From: Candidatus Saccharimonadota bacterium
GTDB taxonomy: Bacteria > Patescibacteriota > Saccharimonadia > Saccharimonadales > UBA4665
NCBI GenBank assembly: GCA_029288335.1
Contig: JARIHJ010000055.1
Coordinates: 1 to 10,263 of the forward strand
Reading direction: 5' to 3'
DNA length: 10,263 bases
In this document: piece by piece, positions 1 through 5,641 of the stretch
Layout: every line of letters begins with the position of its first letter
Numbering within the stretch: the first letter of the stretch is position 1
Notes under the pieces: model-generated
Told to the model about the DNA's origin: nothing
Database searches by the model: none
The model's input: only the letters and a program-made list of their open reading frames with translations
Program-made: the position numbers and the translations under genes

Positions 1-153
1 GGTCCAGACGACCATATCGTCAGCCTCGAAATCTGCGGCGGCCCCCACGTCGACCACACCGGCCAGCTCGCCGAAGACGGCAAAAAGTTCAAAATCACCA
101 AAGAAGAAAGTTCCTCAGCCGGCATCCGCCGCATCAAAGCCGTTCTAGTTTGA
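1..153 (+). CDS. alaS: Alanyl-tRNA synthetase, C-terminal end (partial)
   Basis: Alanyl-tRNA synthetase charges tRNA-Ala with alanine in the cytoplasm. Only the last 50 residues are in the window, and the 5' end is cut by the window edge. They contain the CGGPHV-x-HTGQL motif, which corresponds to the CGGTHVxxTG zinc/editing-domain signature of AlaRS, followed by FKITKEESSSAGIRRIKAVL, the AlaRS-type ending of this domain. The protein stops (TGA) only two codons after that motif. The C-terminal oligomerisation/DHHA1 (C-Ala) domain of typical bacterial AlaRS is therefore absent. The T-to-P change in CGG(T/P)HV is seen in divergent AlaRS. ThrRS shares a related second additional domain, but the RRIKAVL ending fits AlaRS better. 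That short AlaRS forms occur in CPR bacteria is from family knowledge. Identity is fairly sure, and the upstream part is not visible. Confidence 0.85.
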   Translation, partial: GPDDHIVSLEICGGPHVDHTGQLAEDGKKFKITKEESSSAGIRRIKAVLV

Positions 154-213
154 AAGCGCTAGAGCTTGCATTTCATAAGGGGTCAGGTATCCTATTAAGT
201 GCCATTTAAACTA

Positions 214-218
214 GAGGA
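214..218 (+). promoter_or_regulatory. Shine-Dalgarno GAGGA before GTG 225
   Basis: GAGGA lies 6 nt upstream of the GTG at 225 and decides that start. It is one of only two convincing Shine-Dalgarno sequences in the window; the other precedes the LysM-CHAP gene. A weak promoter may lie upstream (TTGCAT at 166-171, 16 bp, TATCCT at 188-193), but the match is poor and I do not list it as a feature. Confidence 0.5.
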
Positions 219-224
219 TTATAA

Positions 225-458
225 GTGAAGCCAAATATTGAACGATTAGTGCGCGCGGCCGAAGTCCAGCGAGCCGAAGCTAAGAAAAAACAAGAGCGAG
301 CAGAGAAACTGCACCATCGCCACAGCCGCCAACTGGAGCCGTTTTCAGAGTTGGCCAAGCGCAACCGCGATCTAGACTTAGGATTAGCAGCTTTTATAAT
401 TTGCTTGCAGAAGCTAGACCGGAGCAGCAAAGAAATCATAATTTCTCTGGCTATGTAA
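225..458 (+). CDS. Unknown protein, N-terminal part of a frameshifted gene
   Basis: I do not recognise a family. The reading frame starts at a GTG with a good Shine-Dalgarno and runs 77 codons to a TAA. The first ~55 residues are strongly helical and charged, rich in Ala, Glu, Lys, Arg and Gln, and could form a coiled coil or a basic nucleic-acid-facing helix. From about residue 57 the frame changes to a hydrophobic, less protein-like tail (around IICLQKLDRSSKEIII). The overlapping -1 frame reads on with a convincing sequence up to 895. I infer that 225-395 and 395-895 are two halves of one gene of roughly 220 codons, broken or shifted at the T4 run 392-395. Residues after about 57 in this frame are probably not part of the natural protein. 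Confidence 0.55.
   Translation: MKPNIERLVRAAEVQRAEAKKKQERAEKLHHRHSRQLEPFSELAKRNRDLDLGLAAFIICLQKLDRSSKEIIISLAM
392..395 (+). other. Apparent -1 frameshift site (TTTT run)
   Basis: Reading GCT TTT in the upstream frame and then stepping back one base gives TAT AAT TTG CTT, which joins the two halves as LAAF-YNLLAEARPEQQ without a stop. One extra T in this run would restore a single open frame of about 223 codons from 225 to 895. It is not a canonical X-XXY-YYZ slippery heptamer, so a sequencing or assembly indel, or a real inactivating mutation, is more likely than programmed frameshifting. Confidence 0.5.
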
Positions 459-895
459 TACTGGGTTATCCGGAGCACGAAGGTGGCTACGGCCTGGTTG
501 GTAAAGTATTAGACGAGTGGCAGACTTCTACAAGTTCACTGGTGATTTATGGGGCTGAGGAGAATAAGCTGAACGAGATAAAGGGTGACCCGTTTGCCCC
601 TGCTATGGATCTAGAGGAAGTGAGCCGCGAAGCCGCATACTACTATCCTAGCCCTTTTAGCTCTCGACCCTACGATGACGAAATAGTCAATATCGGCCGC
701 GAGAGAACATCAAATATACCTTTCGATCCGGTTTATTCGCTGAGGAGATATATTAATCAAAGAGAGATTAGTGGCCGGCTAGATAAATTGGGAGGGATGC
801 TTAGGATGTTCTTGCACGCTGCTCAAGACCCTGAGCTTAACCCGCATATAGCTCCTCTATTCCCTAAACACGCGGAAGAGTTTTCTACCAAGTAA
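401..895 (+). CDS. Unknown protein, C-terminal part of a frameshifted gene
   Basis: Unrecognised soluble protein fragment of about 164 codons, counting from a TTG at 401. It has no Shine-Dalgarno or plausible start of its own, and its frame is already open from about 284, which supports continuation from the upstream gene half. The sequence looks genuinely coding: an ordinary mix of residues with hydrophobic and charged segments, such as GYVILGYPEHEGGYGLVGKV near the start, a Tyr-rich AAYYYPSPF segment and a helical C-terminal stretch (LDKLGGMLRMFLHAAQ). No signal peptide or membrane segment is visible. The gene ends 65 nt before the FtsA/PilM-like gene, and the next promoter lies in that gap. 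Function is unknown. If the frameshift is real, this is a pseudogene remnant. Confidence 0.55.
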   Translation: MLAEARPEQQRNHNFSGYVILGYPEHEGGYGLVGKVLDEWQTSTSSLVIYGAEENKLNEIKGDPFAPAMDLEEVSREAAYYYPSPFSSRPYDDEIVNIGRERTSNIPFDPVYSLRRYINQREISGRLDKLGGMLRMFLHAAQDPELNPHIAPLFPKHAEEFSTK

Positions 896-922
896 GCCGC
901 GCCATTTTCCGCCCGATGCGAC

Positions 923-950
923 TTAACTCTAACGCTTTTGGTGTTATAAT
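923..950 (+). promoter_or_regulatory. Promoter of the 961-5457 unit (extended -10)
   Basis: A perfect TATAAT lies at 945-950, preceded by TGT at 942-944, which makes an extended -10. A -35-like TTAACT lies at 923-928 with a 16 bp spacer. The ATG at 961 is 10 nt after the -10 box, so transcription should begin about 4 nt before the start codon or on it. There is no Shine-Dalgarno, so the mRNA is predicted to be near-leaderless. Confidence 0.65.
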
Positions 951-960
951 TTTTGTCTAG

Positions 961-2313
961 ATGAAGCTAGATAAAATTAAGAATTTAGGCCGTGTCGGCG
1001 GCAAGCTGGCAGCGAAGAGCGCTAGCGCTGCGGCCGCCAAAGCCAAAAACTACCGCAGTAAACCTAGCGGCGGCTCAGCCGAGCGCTACGTGGTGGGCTT
1101 AGATATTGGCACGGAATTCGTCAAAGCGCTGATCGCCAAAGTCGGTCGCGATAGCGCCAGTGCTGAAATCATCGGTGTTGGCCGGGCACACCAGGGGTTG
1201 CAGGACATCCAAGCTGGCGCCATATCTGACATCGCGAGCGTCGTCGAAAATTGCGACCAGGCGCTGAACGCCGCGGAGCAGCAGGCCGGAATTTCGGTCC
1301 GCAGCTGTGTCATCGGCATCGCCGGGGAACTTGTCAAAGGCACGACTACCACTGTCAAAATCAGCCGCAAGGAAGCCGGCAAGCCGATTGATTTAGTCGA
1401 AATGGAGAAGATCGTCAAGCTGGTTCAAGAGCGGGCGGAAGCGCGGGCTAAACAACAACTGTCGACCGAGCTCGGGGGTAAAGAAGTTGGCATCAAGCTG
1501 GTCAACTCGGCGCTAGTCAGTATTACCATAGATGGCTATCCGGTGACGAATCCGATCGGTTTCCAGGGCAGGGACGTGCTGGTCCAGCTCTACACGGCGT
1601 TTGCGCCGCTGATCCACATCGGTGCGCTCGAGAAAACCGCCGAAGAACTTGACCTCGACTTGCTGGCGGTTGCCGCTGAGCCATTTGCGGTTGCGAGATC
1701 GGTAATCGGCGACAAGCAGGGGAGTAATTTTGATGCTGTTCTGATGGATGTGGGCGGTGGTACGACCGACATTGCCGTGGTGGCTGATGGCGGCGTTCAG
1801 GGCACCAAAATGTTCGGTATCGGTGGCCGTGCTTTCACCCATTCTATCGAGCGCGAGCTGGATATTACCTTCAATCAGGCCGAGCAGCTCAAACTAGCGC
1901 TTGGCACCGACAAAGAGCCTCGGGCCAAGGCCGCCGAAGTCCAAAAAGCCCTCGATAAAACGCTAAAAGTCTGGGCCAGCGGCGTCGAGCTCGCCCTCGA
2001 TGAATTCAAAAAACTCGACAACTTGCCGCACAAGCTCTACCTCTGCGGTGGTGGCTCCAGCCTGGAAGGATTGATGGAAAAACTGGAAAATGATGATTGG
2101 TACACCAAATTGCCATTTACCAAGAAGCCGCTCGTTACCCATATTAACCCTGAGCAAGTCGTCGGTATCTATGACCAGACTGGCGATGTCACTGACCACA
2201 CATTCATCACCGCGATGGGCCTGGTTCGCGTCGGTTTGGACACGTTGCAGTTTACCGGCGGCGACTCCAGTGGAAGTATTAGAGAGAAGATCGACCGAAT
2301 GCTAAGGACTTAA
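961..2313 (+). CDS. FtsA/PilM-family actin-like ATPase
   Basis: A 450-residue protein with the actin/Hsp70/FtsA ATPase fold. Phosphate-1 is GLDIGTE at residues 46-52, phosphate-2 is MDVGGGTTD at 262-270, and the adenosine motif is YLCGGGSSLEG at 360-370. The roughly 80-210 segment takes the place of the SHS2/1C insert of FtsA and PilM. The first ~44 residues are an unusual basic, Ala/Lys-rich extension. The last 12 residues (IREKIDRMLRT) form a possible amphipathic helix like the membrane-targeting tail of FtsA. FtsA tethers FtsZ to the membrane; PilM is a cytoplasmic part of the type IV pilus platform. Neither ftsZ nor pilN/O follows here, so I leave the role open between division and an envelope machine. 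It is the first gene of a unit with a membrane protein (1 nt gap), ruvX and mltG. The start is the ATG just downstream of a strong -10 box. Confidence 0.85.
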   Translation: MKLDKIKNLGRVGGKLAAKSASAAAAKAKNYRSKPSGGSAERYVVGLDIGTEFVKALIAKVGRDSASAEIIGVGRAHQGLQDIQAGAISDIASVVENCDQALNAAEQQAGISVRSCVIGIAGELVKGTTTTVKISRKEAGKPIDLVEMEKIVKLVQERAEARAKQQLSTELGGKEVGIKLVNSALVSITIDGYPVTNPIGFQGRDVLVQLYTAFAPLIHIGALEKTAEELDLDLLAVAAEPFAVARSVIGDKQGSNFDAVLMDVGGGTTDIAVVADGGVQGTKMFGIGGRAFTHSIERELDITFNQAEQLKLALGTDKEPRAKAAEVQKALDKTLKVWASGVELALDEFKKLDNLPHKLYLCGGGSSLEGLMEKLENDDWYTKLPFTKKPLVTHINPEQVVGIYDQTGDVTDHTFITAMGLVRVGLDTLQFTGGDSSGSIREKIDRMLRT

Positions 2314-2314
2314 A

Positions 2315-3991
2315 ATGGCTAGCGAAAAAGACACCATCTACGTCGACATCGACGACGAAATTACCGCAATAATCGACAAGGTTACGAGCGCTAAAGGCAA
2401 AATCGTGGCGCTGGTGCTGCCGAAGCGCGCCACGGCGATGCAGAGCTTGGTTAATATGAAGCTATTAAAGCGCGCGGCCGACGAAGCCAATAAGAATCTG
2501 GTGTTGGTCACTAGCGAGTCTGGCCTGATGCCACTTGCCGGCGCGGCCGGTTTGCACGTGGCGGCGACACCGACGTCTAAGCCATCAGTTCCAGCTCTAG
2601 GTGACAGCGACGATCTGGTTGAGAACATCGATGAGCCGGAAGAAGTGGCTGACGGCGAAGCTTTTGATGCCAGAAGTGCAGAGAATAAGCCCATCGGCGA
2701 GGTGGCTGGGCTAGCCGGCGGGACGGCGATGGCTGGTGCTGCTAGCGATGAAGAGCCAATCGAACTCGACAACAGTGAACTGAGCCCCATTGCTAGTGCC
2801 GGCAAAAAGTTAAAGAAAGCCAAGAACAAAAAGCTCAAGGTGCCGAATTTCAAGAAGTTCCGCCTGGGCGTAGTTATCGCTGTGCTGGCACTAATTTGTC
2901 TGGGGATATTTTTCTACTGTGCGCTAGAAGTTTGGCCACACGCGACCGTCAAAATTTTTACTAGCCAGCAGCAACTACCCGTTAGTCTTACAGCTAAGCT
3001 CAGTTCGAGCGCCAACACCGTTGATCCGGCGAGCAGTACAGTACCGGCGACGCCCGCGACTCAGTCCAAAAGCTATAGCCAGACTGTCCCAGCTAGCGGT
3101 CAAAAGGATGAGGGCACGCCAGCCAGTGGCAGCATTGTAATGTCGATTTGCACCAACAATCCCGCAGCCGTTCAAGATGTCCCGGCCGGTACCGGCGTCA
3201 GCACCAACAATTTGACTTATATTACCCAAAACGATGCCAGCTTCAGCTACGCCGGAGGTGGTGGCAGTTGCTTCAGATTTCAATCTAACAGCGTCAATAT
3301 TGTCGCTCAAAACCCTGGCAGCAACTATAACGTTAGCAACGCGACCTTTAGCGTTAGTGGCTCGAGCGCAACCGGTAGCGGTAGTGCTAGCGGCGGCACA
3401 TCCAACATCGTTCGCGTCGTCCAACAGTCCGACATCGACAGCGCCAAGCAGCAACTAGCTAACCAAGACACGTCGGCTATCAAGCAGACTCTCCAGCAAC
3501 AGTTACAGCAGAGCCATTTGATGGTTTTGCCTCAGACTTTCACGGCCCTGCCGAGCGATGTTAATTCTAGCGCCAACGCCGGTGATCAAGCCGACAACGT
3601 CACCGTCACGGAGAATGTCAATTACGTAATGTTTGGCGTGAGCCAAAACAATCTGGAAAAGCTGATCGAAGCTAACGTCAAGCAGCAACTGTCCCCCAAC
3701 CAAGGCGTTTTAGATTCCGGCCTATCGAGCGCCAGCTTCTCACTGGTTGGTACGCCGACTACCAGTAGCGCGACCGTCAAGATCAACACTACGGCCATAA
3801 TCGGGCCGAAGCTCGATGTCGCCAATCTAAAAAAGAACATCGAGGGTAAACGGGCTGGTGATATCCGCTCTGAGCTAAGCAACCAGAACGGTGTCAGCAA
3901 AGTCGAAGTTGATTTTTCGCCCTTCTGGGTTGGCAGCGCACCGAAAGACCCGAATAAAATCACGATCGATTTCATCAAGTCTAATGGCTAG
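2315..3991 (+). CDS. Single-pass membrane protein with baseplate-J-like ectodomain
   Basis: A 558-residue protein in three parts. Residues 1-90 form a small alpha/beta domain (DTIYVDIDDEITAII, then an LVLVTSESGLMPLAGAAG segment). Residues 90-182 are an acidic linker that turns Lys-rich. A single transmembrane helix at about 183-205 follows (GVVIAVLALICLGIFFYCAL). The remainder is a Ser/Thr/Gln-rich domain predicted to be outside the membrane. Within it, GSIVMSICTNN ... VPAGTGVSTNNLTYIT ... VNIVAQNPGSNYNV (about 272-340) resembles the repeat-like core of baseplate J/gp47-type proteins. Lys-rich residues before the helix and none after fit an N-in, C-out topology. Proteins of this layout recur in Saccharibacteria and other CPR genomes next to FtsA/PilM-like genes, but I know of no established function. 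It starts 1 nt after the upstream stop, and its end overlaps ruvX by 8 nt, so translation is probably coupled. A role as an envelope partner of the ATPase is inference. Confidence 0.75.
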   Translation: MASEKDTIYVDIDDEITAIIDKVTSAKGKIVALVLPKRATAMQSLVNMKLLKRAADEANKNLVLVTSESGLMPLAGAAGLHVAATPTSKPSVPALGDSDDLVENIDEPEEVADGEAFDARSAENKPIGEVAGLAGGTAMAGAASDEEPIELDNSELSPIASAGKKLKKAKNKKLKVPNFKKFRLGVVIAVLALICLGIFFYCALEVWPHATVKIFTSQQQLPVSLTAKLSSSANTVDPASSTVPATPATQSKSYSQTVPASGQKDEGTPASGSIVMSICTNNPAAVQDVPAGTGVSTNNLTYITQNDASFSYAGGGGSCFRFQSNSVNIVAQNPGSNYNVSNATFSVSGSSATGSGSASGGTSNIVRVVQQSDIDSAKQQLANQDTSAIKQTLQQQLQQSHLMVLPQTFTALPSDVNSSANAGDQADNVTVTENVNYVMFGVSQNNLEKLIEANVKQQLSPNQGVLDSGLSSASFSLVGTPTTSSATVKINTTAIIGPKLDVANLKKNIEGKRAGDIRSELSNQNGVSKVEVDFSPFWVGSAPKDPNKITIDFIKSNG

Positions 3992-4394
3992 TAATCTTTT
4001 GGCGATCGACTACGGCGCGAGCCGGGTTGGGCTGGCGTTTGCCGATGCCGAAGTAAAAATTGGCCGGCCGTTAGTCACTTTAGCTAATAGCGCTAATCTG
4101 ATTAACGAGCTGAAAAAGGTTATTAGTGACCATCAAGTCAGCCAACTGGTTGTCGGCCTGCCGCGTAATTTAGATGGCGATGACACGCCTCAGACCACAG
4201 AAGCGCGACAATTTGCCGGCGAGCTAGAACGCGAGCTCAAGCTTCCTGTATACTTAATAGACGAGGCCGCTACCTCAATCGACGCTGAAGCCAAACTGAA
4301 GCAAAGTGGCCAACCCTACGCCAAGGCCGATGTTGATAGTCTGGCTGCCGCTTTAATTCTGGATAATTTTTTAAGCCGTGATGATGCGAAATAA
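3984..4394 (+). CDS. ruvX: RuvX/YqgF, putative Holliday junction resolvase or pre-16S rRNA nuclease
   Basis: A 136-residue cytoplasmic RNase H-fold protein, the usual RuvX/YqgF length. Motifs in order: AIDYGASRVGLAFAD (residues 7-21, first catalytic Asp at 9), LVVGLPRNLDGDDTPQT (55-71), VYLIDEAATS (89-98, acidic pair D93-E94) and KADVDSLAAALIL (114-126, third Asp probably 118). The family is tied to 5' maturation of 16S rRNA and, historically, to Holliday junction resolution. The motif-3 sequence is DEAATS where most homologues have DER(L/F)TT, so the conserved Arg is absent. I chose ATG 3984 because it puts the family N-terminus at Met-Ala-Ser just before the first motif; the frame is open further upstream, but that part lies inside the previous gene. 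It overlaps the upstream gene by 8 nt and mltG by 14 nt. Confidence 0.85.
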   Translation: MASNLLAIDYGASRVGLAFADAEVKIGRPLVTLANSANLINELKKVISDHQVSQLVVGLPRNLDGDDTPQTTEARQFAGELERELKLPVYLIDEAATSIDAEAKLKQSGQPYAKADVDSLAAALILDNFLSRDDAK

Positions 4395-5457
4395 GTACCA
4401 ACTAAAAAACCACCGTTACCCGCGCTGGCTCAAGCGCTTAGGCTTGGCGGCAGTGATAATAATTATCATTATTGTAGTTGGGGGATTTTTTGCCCGGCGA
4501 GAGTATTACAATGATTTAAAACCGGCCAACCCAGAAGGGCACAGCCGTTCGGTCCAAATCGCTGCCGGCGCCAGCGGTGACCAAATCGCCGGCCAACTGG
4601 CGAGCGAAGGAATCATCAAGAGCAAGTGGGCTTTTGAACTATATCTGACGCGTTCCGATGCGCGCAGTGAGCTGAAGGCGGGCACCTATGAGTTGAGCCC
4701 GGCGATGGATGTCGGTCAGATTGTGTCAATTCTGAGCCATGGCCGGGTGTCGACCCATTTGGTAACAATCCTGCCCGGAGTTCGGCTGGACCAAGTCCGC
4801 CAGACACTGATCGATGATGGCTTCAAGGCTAGCGATGTCGATGCCGCTCTTAACCCGGCAGCCTACGCCGGCAATGCTGCCCTAGTCGACAAGCCGAGTG
4901 GTGCCAGTCTAGAGGGTTTTCTGTATCCTGATTCTTTCGCCAAAGACAGCAACACTCAGCCGCAGCAGATTATCAGCGAAAGCTTGGCGGAGATGGCGAG
5001 CCACCTGACGCCCAGTTTGCGGGCCGCTTTCGCCAAGGAAGGGCTTAACGTTTTCCAAGGAGTCACGCTAGCGTCGATAGTCGAACAGGAAGCCGCTAGC
5101 CCGAGTGACCGAGCTCAGGTGGCGCAAGTCTTTTTGTCCCGGCTGAAAGATGGCACCATGTTGGGTTCGGACGTGACTGCATTTTACGGCGCAGTAGTGG
5201 CTGGAAAATCTAACCTGACTCCCGGCCAGCAGCTCCAGCTTGACACGCCGTATAACACCTTGATTAATAAAGGTCTGCCGCCCGGCCCGATTAGCAATGT
5301 CGACGACACGGCCTTGCAGGCGGTAGCCCACCCGGCTAATACCAATTGGCTATTCTTTGTTGCCGGTGATAATGGCAAGGTCTATTTCTCGACCACAGCC
5401 GCCGAGCACCAGGCGCAAATTGCTGCTCACTGTCACAAGCTCTGCAATGTCCAGTAA
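4381..5457 (+). CDS. mltG: Endolytic murein transglycosylase MltG (YceG-like)
   Basis: MltG cleaves nascent glycan strands at the outer face of the cytoplasmic membrane and is thought to terminate their elongation. The 358-residue product has a basic N-terminus, one transmembrane helix at about residues 20-38 (LGLAAVIIIIIIVVGGFFA), a LysM-like segment at about 55-125, and a YceG catalytic domain to the end. Signatures are LEGFLYPDSF (177-186, family LEGYLFPDTY), LASIVEQEA (230-238, holding the catalytic Glu), QVAQVFLSRL, MLGSDVTAFYG and YNTLINKGLPPGPISN (291-306). The catalytic Glu is therefore present. Length is normal for the family. GTG 4378, ATG 4381 and ATG 4384 are all possible starts; I use 4381. 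There is no Shine-Dalgarno, and the 14 nt overlap with ruvX suggests coupled translation. It is the last gene of the unit that begins at 961. Confidence 0.92.
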   Translation: MMRNKYQLKNHRYPRWLKRLGLAAVIIIIIIVVGGFFARREYYNDLKPANPEGHSRSVQIAAGASGDQIAGQLASEGIIKSKWAFELYLTRSDARSELKAGTYELSPAMDVGQIVSILSHGRVSTHLVTILPGVRLDQVRQTLIDDGFKASDVDAALNPAAYAGNAALVDKPSGASLEGFLYPDSFAKDSNTQPQQIISESLAEMASHLTPSLRAAFAKEGLNVFQGVTLASIVEQEAASPSDRAQVAQVFLSRLKDGTMLGSDVTAFYGAVVAGKSNLTPGQQLQLDTPYNTLINKGLPPGPISNVDDTALQAVAHPANTNWLFFVAGDNGKVYFSTTAAEHQAQIAAHCHKLCNVQ

Positions 5458-5465
5458 ACTTGTGA
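5433..5465 (+). repeat. Inverted repeat spanning the mltG stop
   Basis: TCACAAG at 5433-5439 is perfectly complementary to CTTGTGA at 5459-5465, with a 19 nt loop holding the mltG stop codon. No T-run follows, so it is not a standard intrinsic terminator. The right arm overlaps the -35 box proposed for the LysM-CHAP promoter. Its role is unknown, and it could be chance. Confidence 0.35.
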
Positions 5466-5488
5466 GCGGCCCGCCCAAGTGGTAAAAT
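5460..5488 (+). promoter_or_regulatory. Promoter of the LysM-CHAP gene (extended -10)
   Basis: TTGTGA at 5460-5465 and TAAAAT at 5483-5488 are separated by 17 bp, and TGG at 5480-5482 makes an extended -10. Transcription would start near 5495, leaving a 5' leader of about 147 nt before the ATT at 5642. This is the only predicted transcript in the window with a long leader. Confidence 0.55.
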
Positions 5489-5641
5489 CTAGAACTGTAG
5501 TTTAGCTTAAAGCTAAAACGCTTCTCGTCCGGCTAAACTATCTGCTAGCTGACAAGTATTTTAAATTAAGAGCCAGGTCGAATCGGCTCCAAAAACAAGC
5601 TAATAACCAGCTAGTTTTGAAATCACTTTAGGAGAATTTTT
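5489..5641 (+). promoter_or_regulatory. Structured 5' leader, candidate cis-regulatory RNA
   Basis: This non-coding stretch holds several pairings, some mutually exclusive. TAGTTTAGC (5498-5506) pairs with GCTAAACTA (5532-5540) over 9 bp. The same TTTAGC (5501-5506) can instead pair with GCTAAA at 5512-5517. GAGCC (5570-5574) pairs with GGCTC (5585-5589). A 9 bp hairpin with one A-A mismatch runs from 5592 to 5618. CTAGCTG (5545-5551) is perfectly complementary to CAGCTAG (5608-5614). CTCC (5587-5590) can pair with the GGAG of the ribosome binding site (5631-5634), continued after one mismatch by AAA/TTT. Pairing GGCTC with GAGCC would free that site. This is the layout of a translational switch, inferred by eye. 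I match it to no known riboswitch class, and the ligand, if any, is unknown. Confidence 0.45.
5630..5635 (+). promoter_or_regulatory. Shine-Dalgarno AGGAGA that points to an ATT start
   Basis: AGGAGA is the strongest Shine-Dalgarno in the window. The codon at the ideal distance (7 nt after AGGAG) and in frame with the LysM-CHAP protein is ATT at 5642. No ATG or GTG occurs in this frame between the upstream stop (TGA, 5618-5620) and the membrane segment. Confidence 0.6.

Noticed and set aside
206..478. Minus-strand open frame opposite the 225-458 gene
   Set aside because: It mirrors the charged Arg/Lys/Ala-rich coding strand and gives a low-complexity Ser/Arg product with no start signals. 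The + strand has a Shine-Dalgarno and natural composition.
2338..2853. 171-codon minus-strand open frame inside the membrane protein gene
   Set aside because: A Ser/Ala/Leu-rich shadow of the Ala/Asp-rich + strand frame, with no ribosome binding site or promoter. The + strand product has clear domains.
3891..3983. Upstream extension of ruvX from 3891
   Set aside because: The added residues have no family match, the stretch lies inside the previous gene, and ATG 3984 gives the standard RuvX N-terminus.
5498..5618. tRNA, tmRNA or ydaO-type (c-di-AMP) riboswitch in the LysM-CHAP leader
   Set aside because: GGTCGAATCGGCTCC recalls a tRNA 3' end, but the arms do not fold into a T-arm and acceptor of the right size. 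No tmRNA tag is present. The conserved ydaO core sequences are not visible.
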